A stretch of 24,113 nucleotides of DNA from Hylemonella sp. UBA2468 (GTDB lineage Bacteria > Pseudomonadota > Gammaproteobacteria > Burkholderiales > Burkholderiaceae_C): assembly GCA_002342165.1 (NCBI GenBank), contig DDPM01000118.1:163-24275 (forward strand), given 5' to 3'. Under the pieces are notes generated by a model that had not been told where the DNA came from, made no database searches, and saw only the letters and a program-made list of their open reading frames with translations. The position numbers were made by a program, and so were the translations under genes. This document shows positions 7,397 to 15,079 of this stretch, piece by piece. Position 1 is the first letter of the stretch; the number at the start of each line of letters is the position of its first letter.

Positions 7397-7942
7397 TTAA
7401 GGGATCGCGAGGTCGTGAAACCCAAACCGTCCGCTGCGGCGGTCTTCAAAAAAACGTTGCAGTGTTTCAGCCACGGTTTTGAAGGCCAGATCCTCCCAAG
7501 GAATGTCGGCTTCTTCGTACAAGCGGGCCTCCATGGTTTCGTGTCCGGGGTCGAATTGGTCGTTCAGTAGTCTTGCGCGGTAAAACAGGTGCACTTGGCC
7601 TACGCGCGCCACATTGACAACGCTGAATAGGCCTTCAAGCTCCACCTCGGCACCGGCTTCTTCCAGGGTTTCGCGGCAGGCGCCTTGGGCGGTGGTTTCG
7701 CCCAGTTCCATAAAACCGGCGGGCAAAGTCCATTTGCCTAGGCGTGGTTCAATATTGCGCTTGCACAGCAGTACGCGGCCTTGCCAGTGAGGAATGGTGC
7801 CCACCACGTTCAGAGGATTTTCGTAATGAACCGTCGTGCACACGGTGCAAATGGCTCGTGGCTTGGTATCGCCGTCATCAGGCAACCGGTAAGCCACCTG
7901 ATGGCCGCAGTCTTTACAGTGTTTGATGGGGTTTCGGTTCAC
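7397..7942 (-). CDS. NUDIX hydrolase with N-terminal zinc ribbon
   Basis: The 181-residue protein starts with a zinc-ribbon-like CxxC...CxxC (Cys9, Cys12, Cys32, Cys35), the Nudix_N_2 arrangement. A NUDIX fold follows with a complete box: G-FMELG-E-TTAQGAC-RE-T-LEE-A-G. NUDIX enzymes hydrolyse nucleoside diphosphates linked to another group, such as ADP-ribose, NADH or FAD. The substrate cannot be read from the box alone. Translation probably starts at GTG 7942, with TAGGGG just upstream. The gene begins 16 bases after the fumarylpyruvate hydrolase stop and so is probably the last gene of the gentisate operon, possibly for cofactor housekeeping; this link is by position only. Confidence 0.88.
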   Translation of the reverse strand: MNRNPIKHCKDCGHQVAYRLPDDGDTKPRAICTVCTTVHYENPLNVVGTIPHWQGRVLLCKRNIEPRLGKWTLPAGFMELGETTAQGACRETLEEAGAEVELEGLFSVVNVARVGQVHLFYRARLLNDQFDPGHETMEARLYEEADIPWEDLAFKTVAETLQRFFEDRRSGRFGFHDLAIP

Positions 7943-7958
7943 CCCTACAGTTTAGTAC

Positions 7959-8654
7959 TCAAACCACGCGCAGCGTGATGGGCTCTAACCCTGTAATGCC
8001 CCCCACCAAGGTGTCGCCTTGCACCACAGCGGCCACGCCCTCAGGGGTGCCGGTGTAAATCAGGTCGCCCGGGCGCAGCTCCCAAGCGGTGGTCAGGTGC
8101 TCTATGGTTTCGCTGATGTTCCAGATGAGTTTGTTGATATTGCTGCGCTGGCGGTCTTGACCGTTGACTTGTACCCAAATGTCGGCATTCTCAATGTCGC
8201 CCACCTGAGTTGCAGGGGTAATGGGGCCACAGGGGCAGGATTCATCGAAAGTTTTGCCCACGCACCAAGGGCGACCGAGCTTTTTTTGCTCGGTTTGGCG
8301 GTCGCGGCGGGTCATGTCCAAGCCCACGGCGTAGCCCCAAATGTGCTTTAGGGCGTCAGCAGCCTTAATATTTTTTCCGCCCGTGCCAATGCAGGCTACC
8401 AGCTCAATTTCGTGTTGGTAGTCGTTGGTAAGGCTCGGGTAGTGCAGGGTGCCTGTGGTGCCTTTTGCTACAGGAACACAGTTGTCCGAGGGTTTGATGA
8501 AGAAAAAAGGTGGTTCGCGGCCGGTAAAACCCATCTCTTGGGCGTGCGCCACATAATTTCTGCCCACGCAGTAAATGCGCCCCACCGGAAAACGGGCTGA
8601 GCTTCCCACAATAGGCAATGAAACGTGGGTAGGAGGGGTGACTACAAAATTCAT
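7959..8654 (-). CDS. nagK: Fumarylpyruvate hydrolase (FAH superfamily)
   Basis: This 231-residue enzyme of the fumarylacetoacetate hydrolase superfamily would cleave fumarylpyruvate to fumarate and pyruvate, the last step of the glutathione-dependent gentisate pathway. The core begins [19 protein letters not shown]. Metal ligands fit Glu82 and Glu84 in HEIEL and Asp113 in [10 protein letters not shown], with [11 protein letters not shown] and YTGTPEGV further on, as in FPH/FAHD1-like proteins. The start at 8654 overlaps the dioxygenase stop as ATGA and has a GAGGAAAGG ribosome site; a longer frame to 8726 would run into the dioxygenase and is rejected. Neighbouring gentisate dioxygenase and maleylpyruvate isomerase make the substrate assignment strong. 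The symbol follows Ralstonia nag naming; mhbH is the Klebsiella equivalent. Confidence 0.9.
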   Translation of the reverse strand: MNFVVTPPTHVSLPIVGSSARFPVGRIYCVGRNYVAHAQEMGFTGREPPFFFIKPSDNCVPVAKGTTGTLHYPSLTNDYQHEIELVACIGTGGKNIKAADALKHIWGYAVGLDMTRRDRQTEQKKLGRPWCVGKTFDESCPCGPITPATQVGDIENADIWVQVNGQDRQRSNINKLIWNISETIEHLTTAWELRPGDLIYTGTPEGVAAVVQGDTLVGGITGLEPITLRVV

Positions 8655-9727
8655 GACAACCTTTCCTCTTGGTGAATGCCCAGTGCGTCTTGAACCGGAC
8701 GGTCTGAGAAACTGAACAATACACAACCCGGGTCGGACTTGAGTTGCAGCGACACCCAGGACGGCACGACAAAGTGGTCGCGTGCTGTGAACTGAAACTG
8801 CGCGGCCTCGGCACCATCCGCATATGTCATGACGGCGGAGCCAGAGCCCTCCACCACGCTGTACACCGCGCTGTCGGTTTGGCGGCTGGCTTTGCCGCTG
8901 AAGCCTGCAGGCAAACGCTGCATGAAGGTGGCCATGGTGGGCATGGGGTAACCACCCGTAAGGGGGTTCACATAACGCAGCTTAAAGCCGTCCCAATCAT
9001 CCAAAGCTTCGCACTGTTCCAACTGGTGCAAGGCCTCGCGGCTGCGCTCGTAGGGGTAGCTGAAGATGGGTGAGGTTTTGCCAAAAGGGCCTTCGCCGCG
9101 CACGGGCACCATGTTGTAGCCGTAGCGGGCAAAGCTGCTGCCCTCTTGGTTTTTGAGGGCTTGGGTCTTTTCTGGGTTGTTTTGGGCAAAACCGGCATCC
9201 AGCAAACCCACGATCGGAATGTCCAGCCCATCGAGCCAGACCACGGGCTCCTGAACCTCATTTCCATGATCGTGCCAAGTCCAGCTGGGGGTGATGATGA
9301 AGTCGCCGGGCTTCATGGTGGTGCGCTCGCCATTGACAGCGGTGAATGCGCCGCTGCCTTCCACAATGAAGCGAAGTGCACTCTGGGTGTGGCGGTGGCT
9401 GGGGGCCACTTCGCCGGGCAAAATCAGTTGCAAACCCGCATACAAAGCTTGGGTAATGCTGGATTTGCCCCGAATGCCGGGGTTTTCCAAAATCAGCACG
9501 CGGCGTACCGCCTCTTCAGCAGTGATGAGTTCGCCTGCACGCATCAGATAGGGCCTCACCTGTTCATAACGCCACAGGGCGGGCAGGCAAGGCGACTTGG
9601 GGTGCACTGGCACGAGGTTGTGCAACACCTCCCACAGCGGGGTGAGGTTGAGCGAATCAATGTCTCGGTAAAGCTTTTCCCTCGCTATTTGAAAGGAGTT
9701 TGTCGTGGTGCTTGCGACAGTGTTCAT
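8651..9727 (-). CDS. nagI: Gentisate 1,2-dioxygenase
   Basis: The 358-residue bicupin Fe(II) enzyme opens the ring of gentisate between the carboxyl- and hydroxyl-bearing carbons to give maleylpyruvate. The N-terminal cupin carries the iron ligands: His111 and His113 in [12 protein letters not shown] and His152 in WTWHDHGNE. The second cupin (about residues 240-350) lacks an obvious ligand set, as is usual. Length matches the family. ATG 9727 is preceded by TGAGG, and the gene begins 22 bases after the 3-hydroxybenzoate hydroxylase stop, so the two are cotranscribed. Salicylate or 1-hydroxy-2-naphthoate dioxygenases are related and cannot be excluded from sequence alone. The adjoining isomerase and hydrolase favour gentisate. 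Confidence 0.93.
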   Translation of the reverse strand: MNTVASTTTNSFQIAREKLYRDIDSLNLTPLWEVLHNLVPVHPKSPCLPALWRYEQVRPYLMRAGELITAEEAVRRVLILENPGIRGKSSITQALYAGLQLILPGEVAPSHRHTQSALRFIVEGSGAFTAVNGERTTMKPGDFIITPSWTWHDHGNEVQEPVVWLDGLDIPIVGLLDAGFAQNNPEKTQALKNQEGSSFARYGYNMVPVRGEGPFGKTSPIFSYPYERSREALHQLEQCEALDDWDGFKLRYVNPLTGGYPMPTMATFMQRLPAGFSGKASRQTDSAVYSVVEGSGSAVMTYADGAEAAQFQFTARDHFVVPSWVSLQLKSDPGCVLFSFSDRPVQDALGIHQEERLS

Positions 9728-9749
9728 GATGTGTACCTCAAAATATGAT

Positions 9750-10940
9750 TCAAAACAGGTGTTTGGGGTCGATGCCGTCGTACATCCACTTCAGGCCTGC
9801 AAAGCCAGCCGATTCGGTGCCGCTTTGAAACATTTGATTGCGCAACTCGCGTTGTACACCTGCGGCGTGGTAAATGTCGCCGTAAAAGCGCGCTGTGAGT
9901 TGAACTCTGCCGGTGCGCAAATAACGGATGGTTTGGTATTTTTGAAAGGCGTCGGTCCAGCTGCCTTGGGTGTGGCGCAAAGCCTCGCGCAGCACCACGG
10001 CATCCTCAATGGCTTGACCAGCCCCTTGTGCCAAATATTGCAGCATGGGGTGGGCGGCATCGCCAAGCAGCGTCACGCGCCGGTCGGTCCAGTTTTTAAC
10101 CGGCTCGCGGTCGCACAGCACCCACATTTTCCAAGTTTCAATTTTTTCAAGCAGGGCCCTGACTTGCGGCGCTGCTTGGGCAAAGCGCTCTTGCAGCTCG
10201 GCCGTATCGCCAAAAGTATTCCAGCCCTCGTCGTATTTGCTGCTGTGGAAGACGGCCACCAAATTGAATAGTTCGCCACGCCGCATGGGGTAATGCACCA
10301 AGTGGGTTTTTTCGCCGCCCCAAAGCAGCACATCGTCGCTCCAGAGTTCGGCGGGCACGTCTTCTTTTTTAAGCACTGCGCGGTAGGCAATGTGGCCTGA
10401 CACTCGGGGTTTGCCGTCGCCCACCACCGCTTCGCGAATCTTGCTCCACATGCCGTCGGCGCCAATAAGCACTGTGCCGTCTACCACTTCGCCATTGCCC
10501 AAGTGCACCTGCACGCCTTGAGCACTTTGAGTAAAGCGCTCCACCTTCGCGTTGGTGCGCAGGGTGATGTTGGGGAGGTTTTGGCAGCGTTGCAAAAACA
10601 CGTTGTGCAAATCGGCGCGGTAAATCACACCGTAGGGGTAGCCGTACACGCGGTGGGTGGCGTCGCCCAGCGGCACGCGAACCACAGCTTCGCCAGTGCG
10701 GATGTCGTTCATGCCCAAGCCAGGCGGAAAAAACGCCACTTGGGTGATGGCGTCCGTCATGCCTAAGTATTCGAACATCTTGAAGATGTTGGGCCCCAGC
10801 TGGATACCGGCCCCAATTTCTCCAAATTCGGGGGCTTGTTCGAATACGGTGACTTGGTGTCCGTCTTGCGCCAACAAACTGGCGGCCGCAAGACCGCCAA
10901 TGCCGCCGCCAGAAATCAATACCGGTAGAGCGCTTGTCAT
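9750..10940 (-). CDS. nagX: 3-Hydroxybenzoate 6-monooxygenase (FAD-dependent)
   Basis: This is a 396-residue class A flavoprotein hydroxylase. It has the FAD-binding GGGIGG at 11-16, [18 protein letters not shown], the DG motif in [13 protein letters not shown] and the GD motif in [18 protein letters not shown]. 3-Hydroxybenzoate 6-hydroxylases and salicylate 1-hydroxylases share this layout. The downstream gentisate ring-cleavage gene argues for para-hydroxylation of 3-hydroxybenzoate to gentisate using NADH and O2. The ATG at 10940 has GAGGA 8 bases upstream; an in-frame TTG at 10952 is less likely because it contains that ribosome site. It is the first gene of the minus-strand catabolic operon and is transcribed divergently from marR, with two operator-like palindromes between. 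Symbol by analogy; mhbM is an equivalent name. Confidence 0.87.
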   Translation of the reverse strand: MTSALPVLISGGGIGGLAAASLLAQDGHQVTVFEQAPEFGEIGAGIQLGPNIFKMFEYLGMTDAITQVAFFPPGLGMNDIRTGEAVVRVPLGDATHRVYGYPYGVIYRADLHNVFLQRCQNLPNITLRTNAKVERFTQSAQGVQVHLGNGEVVDGTVLIGADGMWSKIREAVVGDGKPRVSGHIAYRAVLKKEDVPAELWSDDVLLWGGEKTHLVHYPMRRGELFNLVAVFHSSKYDEGWNTFGDTAELQERFAQAAPQVRALLEKIETWKMWVLCDREPVKNWTDRRVTLLGDAAHPMLQYLAQGAGQAIEDAVVLREALRHTQGSWTDAFQKYQTIRYLRTGRVQLTARFYGDIYHAAGVQRELRNQMFQSGTESAGFAGLKWMYDGIDPKHLF

Positions 10941-10991
10941 GGAAGTCCTCAATTAAGTCTGATCAGGTTAGTCAACAGGATCGTCAAATAG

Positions 10992-11003
10992 TAAGCATAC
11001 ATA
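10992..11003. promoter_or_regulatory. putative MarR operator, copy 1
   Basis: TAAGCATACATA is an imperfect copy of the neighbouring perfect palindrome and lies exactly 21 bp (two helical turns) from it. It sits in the 151-base divergent gap between the hydroxylase and marR genes. On the minus strand it reads through AATATGTATGC, the 11-mer also found at 1659-1669. Confidence 0.5.
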
Positions 11004-11012
11004 TTGAATTAG

Positions 11013-11024
11013 TAAGTATACTTA
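11013..11024. promoter_or_regulatory. putative MarR operator, copy 2 (perfect 12-bp palindrome)
   Basis: TAAGTATACTTA is a perfect 12-bp palindrome; with one mismatched pair it extends to 18 bp (TAGTAAGTATACTTAGTA). AT-rich near-perfect palindromes of this size in a divergent marR promoter are typical binding sites of the encoded regulator. The palindrome falls between a TTGAAT -35-like element (11004-11009) and the marR start, so bound protein should block transcription. Aromatic-acid-responsive derepression is inferred. Confidence 0.6.
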
Positions 11025-11091
11025 GTATTTACCCTGATAGGGCAAAAATTCCCAAAATTTGCTGCTTAACGTGGTCAAATCCGGGCAGATC

Positions 11092-11532
11092 ATGAGTAAA
11101 AGTTTCGATTTTCACCGCGCACCCGGTCATTTGATCCGACGTGCCCACCAGTTGTCATTTGCGGTTTTCACCGATGAGACCGCGGGCTTTCGGGTCACAC
11201 CCGTTCAATTTGCCATATTGAATGCTTTGATGGATGAGCCTGGGCTCGACCAAGTCACACTGGCGGCCAAAGTGGCATTTGATGCCGCCACCTCGGGATC
11301 GGTGATTGGGCGACTTGAAGCGCGTGGCTGGATCCGCCGGGAACAAGACCCTCAAGACCGCAGACGCAAGCTCCTTTGGGCCACTGAGTCAGGTGCTAAA
11401 GCCGCCTTGGACATGAAAGACGCCGCTGAACGTGTGCAGGCCCGCCTGTTGGCCCCACTCAATTCCGCAGAACAAGAACAGTTGATGGCTTTGCTGGAAA
11501 AGCTGGTCGACGGTTCGCAGCATCCCCTTTAA
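11092..11532 (+). CDS. MarR-family transcriptional regulator of the 3-hydroxybenzoate/gentisate genes
   Basis: The 146-residue protein is a winged-helix MarR regulator. It has a dimerisation helix at the N-terminus (HLIRRAHQLSFAVF), the HTH segment LDQVTLAAKVAFDAATSGSVIGRLEARGW and the wing with the hallmark DPQDRRRKLLWATESG (D-x-R-D/R-R pattern). A C-terminal helix follows. ATG 11092 is preferred; a TTG at 11059 would add 11 residues and run closer to the operator. It is divergent from the hydroxylase and 39 bases upstream of maleylpyruvate isomerase. MobR of Comamonas testosteroni is a known MarR protein responding to 3-hydroxybenzoate, so ligand-released repression is a reasonable model. 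The ligand is not determined from the sequence. Confidence 0.88.
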   Translation: MSKSFDFHRAPGHLIRRAHQLSFAVFTDETAGFRVTPVQFAILNALMDEPGLDQVTLAAKVAFDAATSGSVIGRLEARGWIRREQDPQDRRRKLLWATESGAKAALDMKDAAERVQARLLAPLNSAEQEQLMALLEKLVDGSQHPL

Positions 11533-11571
11533 CCCCTCCACTTGACAACCTCTGAACTTATGAACAACCTC

Positions 11572-12249
11572 ATGAAGCTTCACAACTATTTCCGCTCCAG
11601 CGCCTCATTTCGGGTGCGCATTGCTTTGAACCTCAAGGGCCTGAGTTTTGACTACATTCCCGTGCACATTGCACGGGGCGACCACAAATTACCTGAATAC
11701 AGCGCTATATCCACTGACCGATTGGTGCCGCTGCTTGAGATTGAAGAAGGGGGTGGGGTCGACCGCTTGTCTCAGTCCATGGCCATCATTGAATACTTGG
11801 ACGAAACCCACCCCCAAGCTGCTTTGTTACCCGCCACACCTAAAGACCGTGCTCGAGTCCGGGCACTGGCGCAAAGCATTGCCTGCGAAATTCATCCGCT
11901 CAACAACCTGCGGGTGCTGAAGTATTTGGTACGCGAGCTTAAGGTCAGCGATGAAGACAAAAACACCTGGTACCGCCACTGGGTGCGCGAAGGTTTGCTG
12001 AGTTTTGAGCGCCAGCTGGAACAATTGGCTGAGCTGCGTCAATCTGAGGGACAAGTGCCCTCGGTTTACTGCTGGGGTACCACGCCCACCTTGGCCGACT
12101 GCTGTTTGGTGCCGCAAATTTTCAATGCGAAGCGCTTTAATGTGGATTTTTCTAGCCTGCCCTTGACCATGACCGCATTTGAGCAGTGCATGAAGCTGCC
12201 TGCATTTATTGATGCCCAGCCTTCCAACTGCCCCGACAACGAAGCCTGA
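11572..12249 (+). CDS. nagL: Maleylpyruvate isomerase (zeta-class glutathione S-transferase)
   Basis: The 225-residue zeta-class GST isomerises maleylpyruvate (or maleylacetoacetate) to the fumaryl form using glutathione. The N-terminal thioredoxin-like domain begins MKLHNYFRSSASFRVRIALNLKGL with the zeta motif SSxxxxR. QSMAIIEYLDE at about residue 65 is the glutathione-binding S-x-A-I-x-x-Y-L. ALAQSIACEIHPLNNLRVLKYL in the helical domain is characteristic of the family, and TPTLADCCLVPQIFNA closes it. The start is placed where family members begin; TTG 11542 and ATG 11560 are alternatives without better ribosome sites. Together with the divergent dioxygenase and hydrolase it completes the gentisate pathway. 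A maleylacetoacetate isomerase role in tyrosine breakdown is possible but no homogentisate genes are present. Confidence 0.9.
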   Translation: MKLHNYFRSSASFRVRIALNLKGLSFDYIPVHIARGDHKLPEYSAISTDRLVPLLEIEEGGGVDRLSQSMAIIEYLDETHPQAALLPATPKDRARVRALAQSIACEIHPLNNLRVLKYLVRELKVSDEDKNTWYRHWVREGLLSFERQLEQLAELRQSEGQVPSVYCWGTTPTLADCCLVPQIFNAKRFNVDFSSLPLTMTAFEQCMKLPAFIDAQPSNCPDNEA

Positions 12250-13093
12250 GCGGCCGCTGCAGCCCAAGCAGACTTCTTGGGCCAGCTTGCCGCACGACTG
12301 GCTGATTCCCGATTGGCCAGCCCCTTCTCATGTGCGTGCGGTGTGCACCACGCGCAGGAGTCGGGGTGCCCCTTTATGGGGCGACACTTCAAATACCCCA
12401 GCATGCGAATCTGGTTGGGTCGACTACGGTTTCAACCTGGGTGACCATGTGGGGGACGACCCAGAGCGCGTGGCCTGCCATCGCCAGGAGTTGGCGCAAG
12501 GTCTGGGTTTGGAGCCCTGTTGGATGCAGCAGGTACACGGTACAGATGTTTTATATCTGGACTCACCAGGCCATCTCATGTCATTAACCCAACCACCTTG
12601 TGCAGATGCCTGCTGGACCAAGAGGCCTGGCCAGGCGTGCAGCATCTTGGTGGCCGACTGTCTGCCCATTTTGCTCACCGACCTTAACGGGACGTTTGCA
12701 GCTGGTGCCCACGCAGGCTGGCGTGGGTTAGCGCAAGGGGTGGTCGAGGCGCTGTGGTCAGCGGTGAAGCCGCAGCCCGATCAGGTGTTGGCGTGGCTTG
12801 GACCATGTATTGGCCCCACGGCTTTTGAGGTGGGAGCAGACGTCAAAACTGCATTTGAAAAGCGACACCCTGAGGCAACAGCTTGTTTTAAAGCCCATAC
12901 CACTTCAGGCAAGTGGTTGGCCGATTTGACGGGCTTGGCACGACAACACTTGCAGCGCTTGGGTGTGCGGCATATTTATGGCAACGATGGCAGCTTGCCA
13001 TGGTGCACCTACAGAAACCCCTCAAATTTCTTTTCGTTCCGGCGTGACGGGGTCTGTGGGCGTATGGTTGCCTGCATTGGTTTGCTGGGCTAA
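12212..13093 (+). CDS. pgeF: PgeF/YfiH laccase-domain protein (purine nucleoside phosphorylase-like)
   Basis: The 293-residue protein belongs to the YfiH/PgeF (DUF152, LACC1) family. Family members act on purine nucleosides and, in E. coli, prevent misincorporation in the peptidoglycan stem peptide. LPHDWLIPDWPAP and VRAVCTTR mark the N-terminus. The zinc ligands are His109 in QQVHGTD, Cys150 in VADCLPILL and His167 in AHAGWRGLA; the 17-residue Cys-to-His spacing equals that of E. coli YfiH. CTYRNPSNFFSFRRDG is the conserved C-terminal motif. The ATG at 12212 overlaps the end of the isomerase gene by 38 bases; no later ATG keeps the conserved N-terminus. Its 3' end overlaps the opposing small membrane protein gene by 72 bases. 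Confidence 0.88.
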   Translation: MPSLPTAPTTKPERPLQPKQTSWASLPHDWLIPDWPAPSHVRAVCTTRRSRGAPLWGDTSNTPACESGWVDYGFNLGDHVGDDPERVACHRQELAQGLGLEPCWMQQVHGTDVLYLDSPGHLMSLTQPPCADACWTKRPGQACSILVADCLPILLTDLNGTFAAGAHAGWRGLAQGVVEALWSAVKPQPDQVLAWLGPCIGPTAFEVGADVKTAFEKRHPEATACFKAHTTSGKWLADLTGLARQHLQRLGVRHIYGNDGSLPWCTYRNPSNFFSFRRDGVCGRMVACIGLLG

Positions 13094-13327
13094 TTGACCA
13101 TGTTGCGCTTGATGGTTCTGTTTTATGGCCTCAGCCTCTTGTTGCTTGCGCAATTTGCGTCGGCCCGGCGCCCCCATGATGTAAGTCACTAAAGCCACCG
13201 GCCCCACGCCAAACAGCAAAAAGGTGAATAGGGCGCCCAGCACAGTGCCTTGGGAGTGGGTGGCCTCGGCCAAAGCCATCATCAGTGCCACATAGAGCCA
13301 AGCTATCAGTATCAGTGGAATAAACAT
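13022..13327 (-). CDS. Small two-pass membrane protein of unknown function
   Basis: This frame encodes about 101 residues from ATG 13327 (111 from GTG 13357). Two hydrophobic segments are clear: FIPLILIAWLYVALMMALA at the start and LGALFTFLLFGVGPVALVTYIM in the middle. A basic stretch, GAPGRRKLRKQQEAE, and a polar Gln/His/Pro-rich tail of about 35 residues follow. The first two-thirds look like a genuine membrane protein, with positive charges after the second segment. I recognise no family. Its last 72 bases overlap pgeF in convergent orientation. It faces phaC across a 113-base promoter region. Confidence is moderate because the evidence is composition and position only. Confidence 0.6.
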   Translation of the reverse strand: MFIPLILIAWLYVALMMALAEATHSQGTVLGALFTFLLFGVGPVALVTYIMGAPGRRKLRKQQEAEAIKQNHQAQHGQLAQQTNAGNHTPTDPVTPERKEI

Positions 13328-13330
13328 CTT

Positions 13331-13397
13331 TGTCAGGATTCTGGTGGTGACTAACACATGTCATTTCTGTCAGGATAATGGAGGGTCTAGACTGACA
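13331..13397. repeat. TGTCAGGAT direct repeats with an inverted half upstream of phaC
   Basis: TGTCAGGAT occurs at 13331-13339 and 13368-13376, 37 bp apart, and CTGACA, the complement of TGTCAG, occurs at 13392-13397. The copies flank and overlap the putative phaC promoter, so a regulator site is possible. Short repeats can also arise by chance. Confidence 0.3.
13351..13379 (+). promoter_or_regulatory. putative sigma-70 promoter of phaCAB
   Basis: CTAACA at 13351-13356 and GATAAT at 13374-13379 are separated by 17 bases and match the -35 and -10 consensus at four and five of six positions. Transcription would begin near 13386, giving a leader of about 55 bases before phaC. The -10 overlaps the second copy of a TGTCAGGAT repeat. 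Confidence 0.4.
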
Positions 13398-13402
13398 TAC
13401 TG

Positions 13403-13444
13403 ATGAAAACTAAAAAATTACAAAATTTAAGGGATATTTCTTGA
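13403..13444 (+). other. possible 13-codon upstream ORF overlapping the phaC start
   Basis: An ATG at 13403 opens a frame MKTKKLQNLRDIS whose TGA (13442-13444) overlaps the phaC TTG start as TTGA. The reading is lysine-rich, reflecting the A-rich leader. There is no good ribosome site before it. It could couple translation to phaC or be chance. Confidence 0.25.
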
Positions 13445-15057
13445 TTCAGGCCAGTTTATCTTCGTGGACTCTTAACTTAGCGCATTTGGGTATTCCCCCC
13501 GAAAAGCTCAAAGCTTTGCAAGAAGAATTCACCCAATCTTGGACTGATCTCATGCAGTCTGGCTCAGCTGTTCAGGAGTTGCTTGCTAAAGACCGTCGTT
13601 TTGCCACGCCTGCATGGGAACAGAATGCTTTGGCTGGTTGGGTAGCTGCCAGCTACTTAGTGAACGCCCGTTGTCTGATGCATTTGGCAGAAGCGGTGGA
13701 GGGCGATGAAAAGTCCAAAAACCGCCTCCGCTTTGCGGTGGAGCAGTGGATTGCGGCCAGCGCACCCAGCAATTTTTTAAACCTCAACGCCGAGGCCCAG
13801 CACAAAGCCATTGAGTCTTCTGGCAAAAGCATTGCCCAAGGCATTCAAAACTTGCTGCATGACATGCAGCAGGGCCATGTGTCCATGACAGACGAAAGCC
13901 AGTTTGAGGTGGGGCGCAATGTGGCCACCACCGAAGGTGCGGTGGTGTTTGAAAACGAGTTGTTTCAGCTGCTGGAATACAAACCCCTTGGTGCTAAGGT
14001 TTTTGAAAAACCTTTGTTGATGGTGCCCCCTTGTATCAACAAGTTTTATATATTGGATTTGCAGCCCGCCAATTCATTCATTCGCTACGCGGTAGAGCAG
14101 GGGCACCGAACCTTTGTCATCAGCTGGCGCAACCCCGATGAATCCTTGGCCCATAAAACCTGGGACGATTACATTGAAGACGCTGTGATCCGCGCCATTG
14201 AGGCGGTGCAGTCCATTTGCGGGGTAGAGTCCGCCAACGCTTTGGGCTTTTGCGTAGGCGGCACCTTGCTTGGCACGGCCTTGGCGGTGTTGGCGGCCCG
14301 CGGTGAAAAGCCTGTGGCCAGCGCCACCTTGTTGACCACCTTTTTGGATTTTTCCGACACTGGCGTGTTGGACGTGTTTATTGACGAGGCATCCGTCAAA
14401 GTGCGCGAAACCGAATTTGCCCAAGGCGGCCTGATGCAGGGGCGCGACTTGGCCTCTACCTTCAGTTTTTTAAGGCCCAACGACCTGGTTTGGAACTATG
14501 TGGTGGGCAACTACCTCAACGGCCAAACGCCACCGCCTTTTGATTTGCTTTACTGGAACAGCGACTCCACCCATCTTCCCGGCCCTTTTTATGCTTGGTA
14601 TTTGCGCAACACCTACCTTGAAAACCGTTTGTCCCAGCCCGGCCAACTGACAGTATGTGGCGAAAAAATAGACCTTGGCAAACTCAACTTTCCGGTGTAT
14701 GTGTATGGCTCCCGAGAGGATCACATCGTGCCGGTGGGTGGTGCTTATGCCACCACGGGTTTGCTGTCGGGCCCCATGCGCTTTGTGATGGGCGCTTCGG
14801 GCCATATTGCCGGAGTGATCAACCCTGCCAGCAAAAACAAACGCAGCTATTGGGTGCGTGCGGACGGTAAGTTGCCTGCAGATTTCCAAAAGTGGTTTCA
14901 TAAAGCTGAAGAGCTCCCCGGCAGTTGGTGGCCCGATTGGTCAGCTTGGCTGAAACCGCATTCGGGCAAACTTATTGCGGCACCTAAGACCTATGGCAAC
15001 CGACAATTCAAAGCCATTGAACCTGCCCCGGGCCGTTATGTGAAGGTACGAATCTGA
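13441..15057 (+). CDS. phaC: Class I polyhydroxyalkanoate synthase
   Basis: The 538-residue enzyme polymerises 3-hydroxybutyryl-CoA into polyhydroxybutyrate at the granule surface. It has an alpha/beta-hydrolase core with the lipase-like box GFCVGG carrying the nucleophile Cys271, Asp427 in SREDHIVP and His455 in ASGHIAGV; the spacing closely matches Cys319/Asp480/His508 of the Cupriavidus necator enzyme. The N-terminal segment is about 50 residues shorter than in C. necator. FVISWRNPDES and the C-terminal PGRYVKVRI are typical of class I. Translation appears to start at TTG 13441, 6 bases after AAGGGA; no in-frame ATG near the expected N-terminus exists. It is first in phaC-phaA-phaB with a 22-base gap to phaA. 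Confidence 0.95.
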   Translation: MIQASLSSWTLNLAHLGIPPEKLKALQEEFTQSWTDLMQSGSAVQELLAKDRRFATPAWEQNALAGWVAASYLVNARCLMHLAEAVEGDEKSKNRLRFAVEQWIAASAPSNFLNLNAEAQHKAIESSGKSIAQGIQNLLHDMQQGHVSMTDESQFEVGRNVATTEGAVVFENELFQLLEYKPLGAKVFEKPLLMVPPCINKFYILDLQPANSFIRYAVEQGHRTFVISWRNPDESLAHKTWDDYIEDAVIRAIEAVQSICGVESANALGFCVGGTLLGTALAVLAARGEKPVASATLLTTFLDFSDTGVLDVFIDEASVKVRETEFAQGGLMQGRDLASTFSFLRPNDLVWNYVVGNYLNGQTPPPFDLLYWNSDSTHLPGPFYAWYLRNTYLENRLSQPGQLTVCGEKIDLGKLNFPVYVYGSREDHIVPVGGAYATTGLLSGPMRFVMGASGHIAGVINPASKNKRSYWVRADGKLPADFQKWFHKAEELPGSWWPDWSAWLKPHSGKLIAAPKTYGNRQFKAIEPAPGRYVKVRI

Positions 15058-15079
15058 ATTTTTATCAAGAGGAGCTCAA

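Noticed and set aside
9146..9748. 200-codon open frame on the plus strand across the gentisate dioxygenase
   Set aside because: It is antisense to the bicupin gene whose iron ligands are all present; no motif supports the antisense product.
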